Shown here: positions 63,551 through 64,000 of the stretch, piece by piece | How positions within the stretch are numbered: position 1 is the first letter of the stretch | How the letters are laid out: the number at the start of each line of letters is the position of its first letter | NCBI GenBank assembly: GCA_902778255.1 | Contig: CACYXD010000018.1 | Coordinates: forward strand, 20,612 to 84,611 | Direction of reading: 5' to 3' | DNA length: 64,000 nucleotides | From: an uncultured Prevotellaceae bacterium | GTDB taxonomy: Bacteria > Bacteroidota > Bacteroidia > Bacteroidales > Bacteroidaceae | Made by a program: the position numbers and the translations under genes | Notes under the pieces: generated by a model | Database searches by the model: none | What the model saw: only the letters and a program-made list of their open reading frames with translations | Told to the model about the DNA's origin: nothing

Positions 63551-63618
63551 TGAGGCCTCCCCCTCATATTGGAGTCCCCCTTATAGGGGGACGGAAATAT
63601 GGAGGGGACGAGACCTCA
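63551..63618. repeat. 68-bp compound palindrome at the 3' end of the last gene
   Basis: Outer arms TGAGGCCTCCCC and its near-complement ending AGACCTCA enclose an inner perfect palindrome GTCCCCC-TTATA-GGGGGAC (63574-63592). It reaches into the final codons and stop of the minus-strand gene at 63616. GC-rich like the other elements but a different sequence family. Confidence 0.65.
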
Positions 63619-64000
63619 GAAGGGGGCTGGAGTATAGAACGTCAGTCTGTCGCGAATATATTTCGTGATGACCTTTTGTTCCAATGCCTCTGCGAGCAGT
63701 TTGTTGTAGAACTTGTATGAACAGATGTTGGCCAAACTGCATACTTCACTTTTTAATTCTGCGCCGCCAATTTCCTCTTTGCCGCGCATAGCATCGAGGA
63801 AGAGTTTCTGCACGTCAAACTGCCAGCCGCCATTCTCGTCCTGAATGATATATTTCTTGCTTAGCTGTGGCAGTCGTTCTTGCTTGCTGCTATTGCTTTT
63901 CTCTTCTGGCTCATCGCTGAGGGCAGGCAGTCCGTCATCATCTACGGTGAAGTAGAGCTCGCGCTCCCAGTCGTATTTGCGCGAGTTGTCCTGTTCGAAC
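63616..64000 (-). CDS. unrecognised protein, 5' part beyond the window
   Basis: About 127 codons are visible without a stop from the right edge to the TGA at 63616; the start lies outside. The sequence begins FEQDNSRKYDWERELYFTVD, passes through an acidic Ser/Glu linker, and ends in a helical segment (ELKSEVCSLANICSYKFYNK, then LLAEALEQKVITKYIRDRL). No family is recognised. The last residues (PAPF) and the stop are contributed by the start of a 68-bp palindrome, which suggests the palindrome replaced the original end. Confidence 0.6.
   Translation of the reverse strand, partial: FEQDNSRKYDWERELYFTVDDDGLPALSDEPEEKSNSSKQERLPQLSKKYIIQDENGGWQFDVQKLFLDAMRGKEEIGGAELKSEVCSLANICSYKFYNKLLAEALEQKVITKYIRDRLTFYTPAPF

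Larger units (their letters stand above)
63233..63615. promoter_or_regulatory. 383-bp upstream region of the pectin esterase gene
   Basis: No gene. From the gene outward it holds a -7 box TAACTTTG on the minus strand (63280-63287), a perfect 12-bp dyad (63293-63304 with 63313-63324), a six-copy 22-bp tandem array (63380-63509), and most of a 68-bp compound palindrome (63551-63618). Confidence 0.65.

Noticed and set aside
1-64000. tRNA, rRNA or riboswitch genes
   Set aside because: No cloverleaf, rRNA core or known riboswitch motif was recognised in the intergenic regions by eye; a covariance-model scan would be needed to exclude small RNAs.

Overview
The window reads as the chromosome of a Bacteroidales bacterium, most like Prevotellaceae. 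The evidence is internal. Nearly every transcription unit is preceded by the Bacteroidetes -7 box TAnnTTTG (often TACCTTTGC or TAACTTTGC). Type III glutamine synthetase, long PurF, GH95, Cys-Ser/Asp-rich lipoproteins, a membrane-anchored AraC-type regulator and a C-terminal tail of the VYDLQGRKL type are all typical of that phylum. No rRNA, tRNA, CRISPR array, phage or IS transposase was found. Genes run off both ends of the window.

Layout. 1-7406 (minus): wecB (partial), two paralogous TPR proteins and gyrA in one run, then two small envelope proteins. 7525-18547: lysS-gpsA, a PAS histidine kinase, an RlmL-type rRNA methyltransferase, a DPP-IV peptidase, a TPR histidine kinase and a FadL-type barrel. 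18732-26227: purD, two membrane proteins, two surface lipoproteins, and a divergent membrane AraC regulator whose shared promoter region carries a 22-bp-period direct repeat. 26372-30452: DUF2723 membrane glycosyltransferase-like protein and a polysaccharide deacetylase. 30467-55642: a nitrogen and glutamine neighbourhood with glnN, purF, pyrG, amt, TorF-type porin, second amt, P-II, an uncharacterised gene coupled to a divergent FtsZ, gltB (frameshifted), gltD, a GH95 fucosidase, dapF, dapL and asnB. 55702-63232 (minus): a 1689-residue CE12 + CE8 pectin esterase followed by an S9 peptidase. 63616-64000: the 3' end of an unknown gene.

The most unusual content is a family of ~40-45 bp GC-rich palindromic elements. 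Most lie inside conserved enzyme genes and are translated in frame. They add Pro/Gly/Ser-rich peptides (LTPSPSPKGEGSGY on one side, VSTPLTHREGQGEG on the other). In pyrG, gltB (three times) and gltD they occur as pairs in inverted, inward-facing orientation around 25-186 bp of host coding sequence. Every copy of a given orientation is read in the same frame. The only truncated copy coincides with the frameshift in gltB. Single copies sit in dapF and just after an amt stop codon. Short AT-rich word repeats fill many intergenic gaps, and some run into coding sequence.

Other points of interest are the FtsZ paralogue with an altered T7 loop, translationally coupled to an unknown protein; the 22-bp-period operator-like repeat; and a perfect 12-bp dyad just upstream of the pectin-gene promoter, with a six-copy 22-bp tandem array further upstream. 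Positions of domains are counted or estimated by eye; no database search was run.
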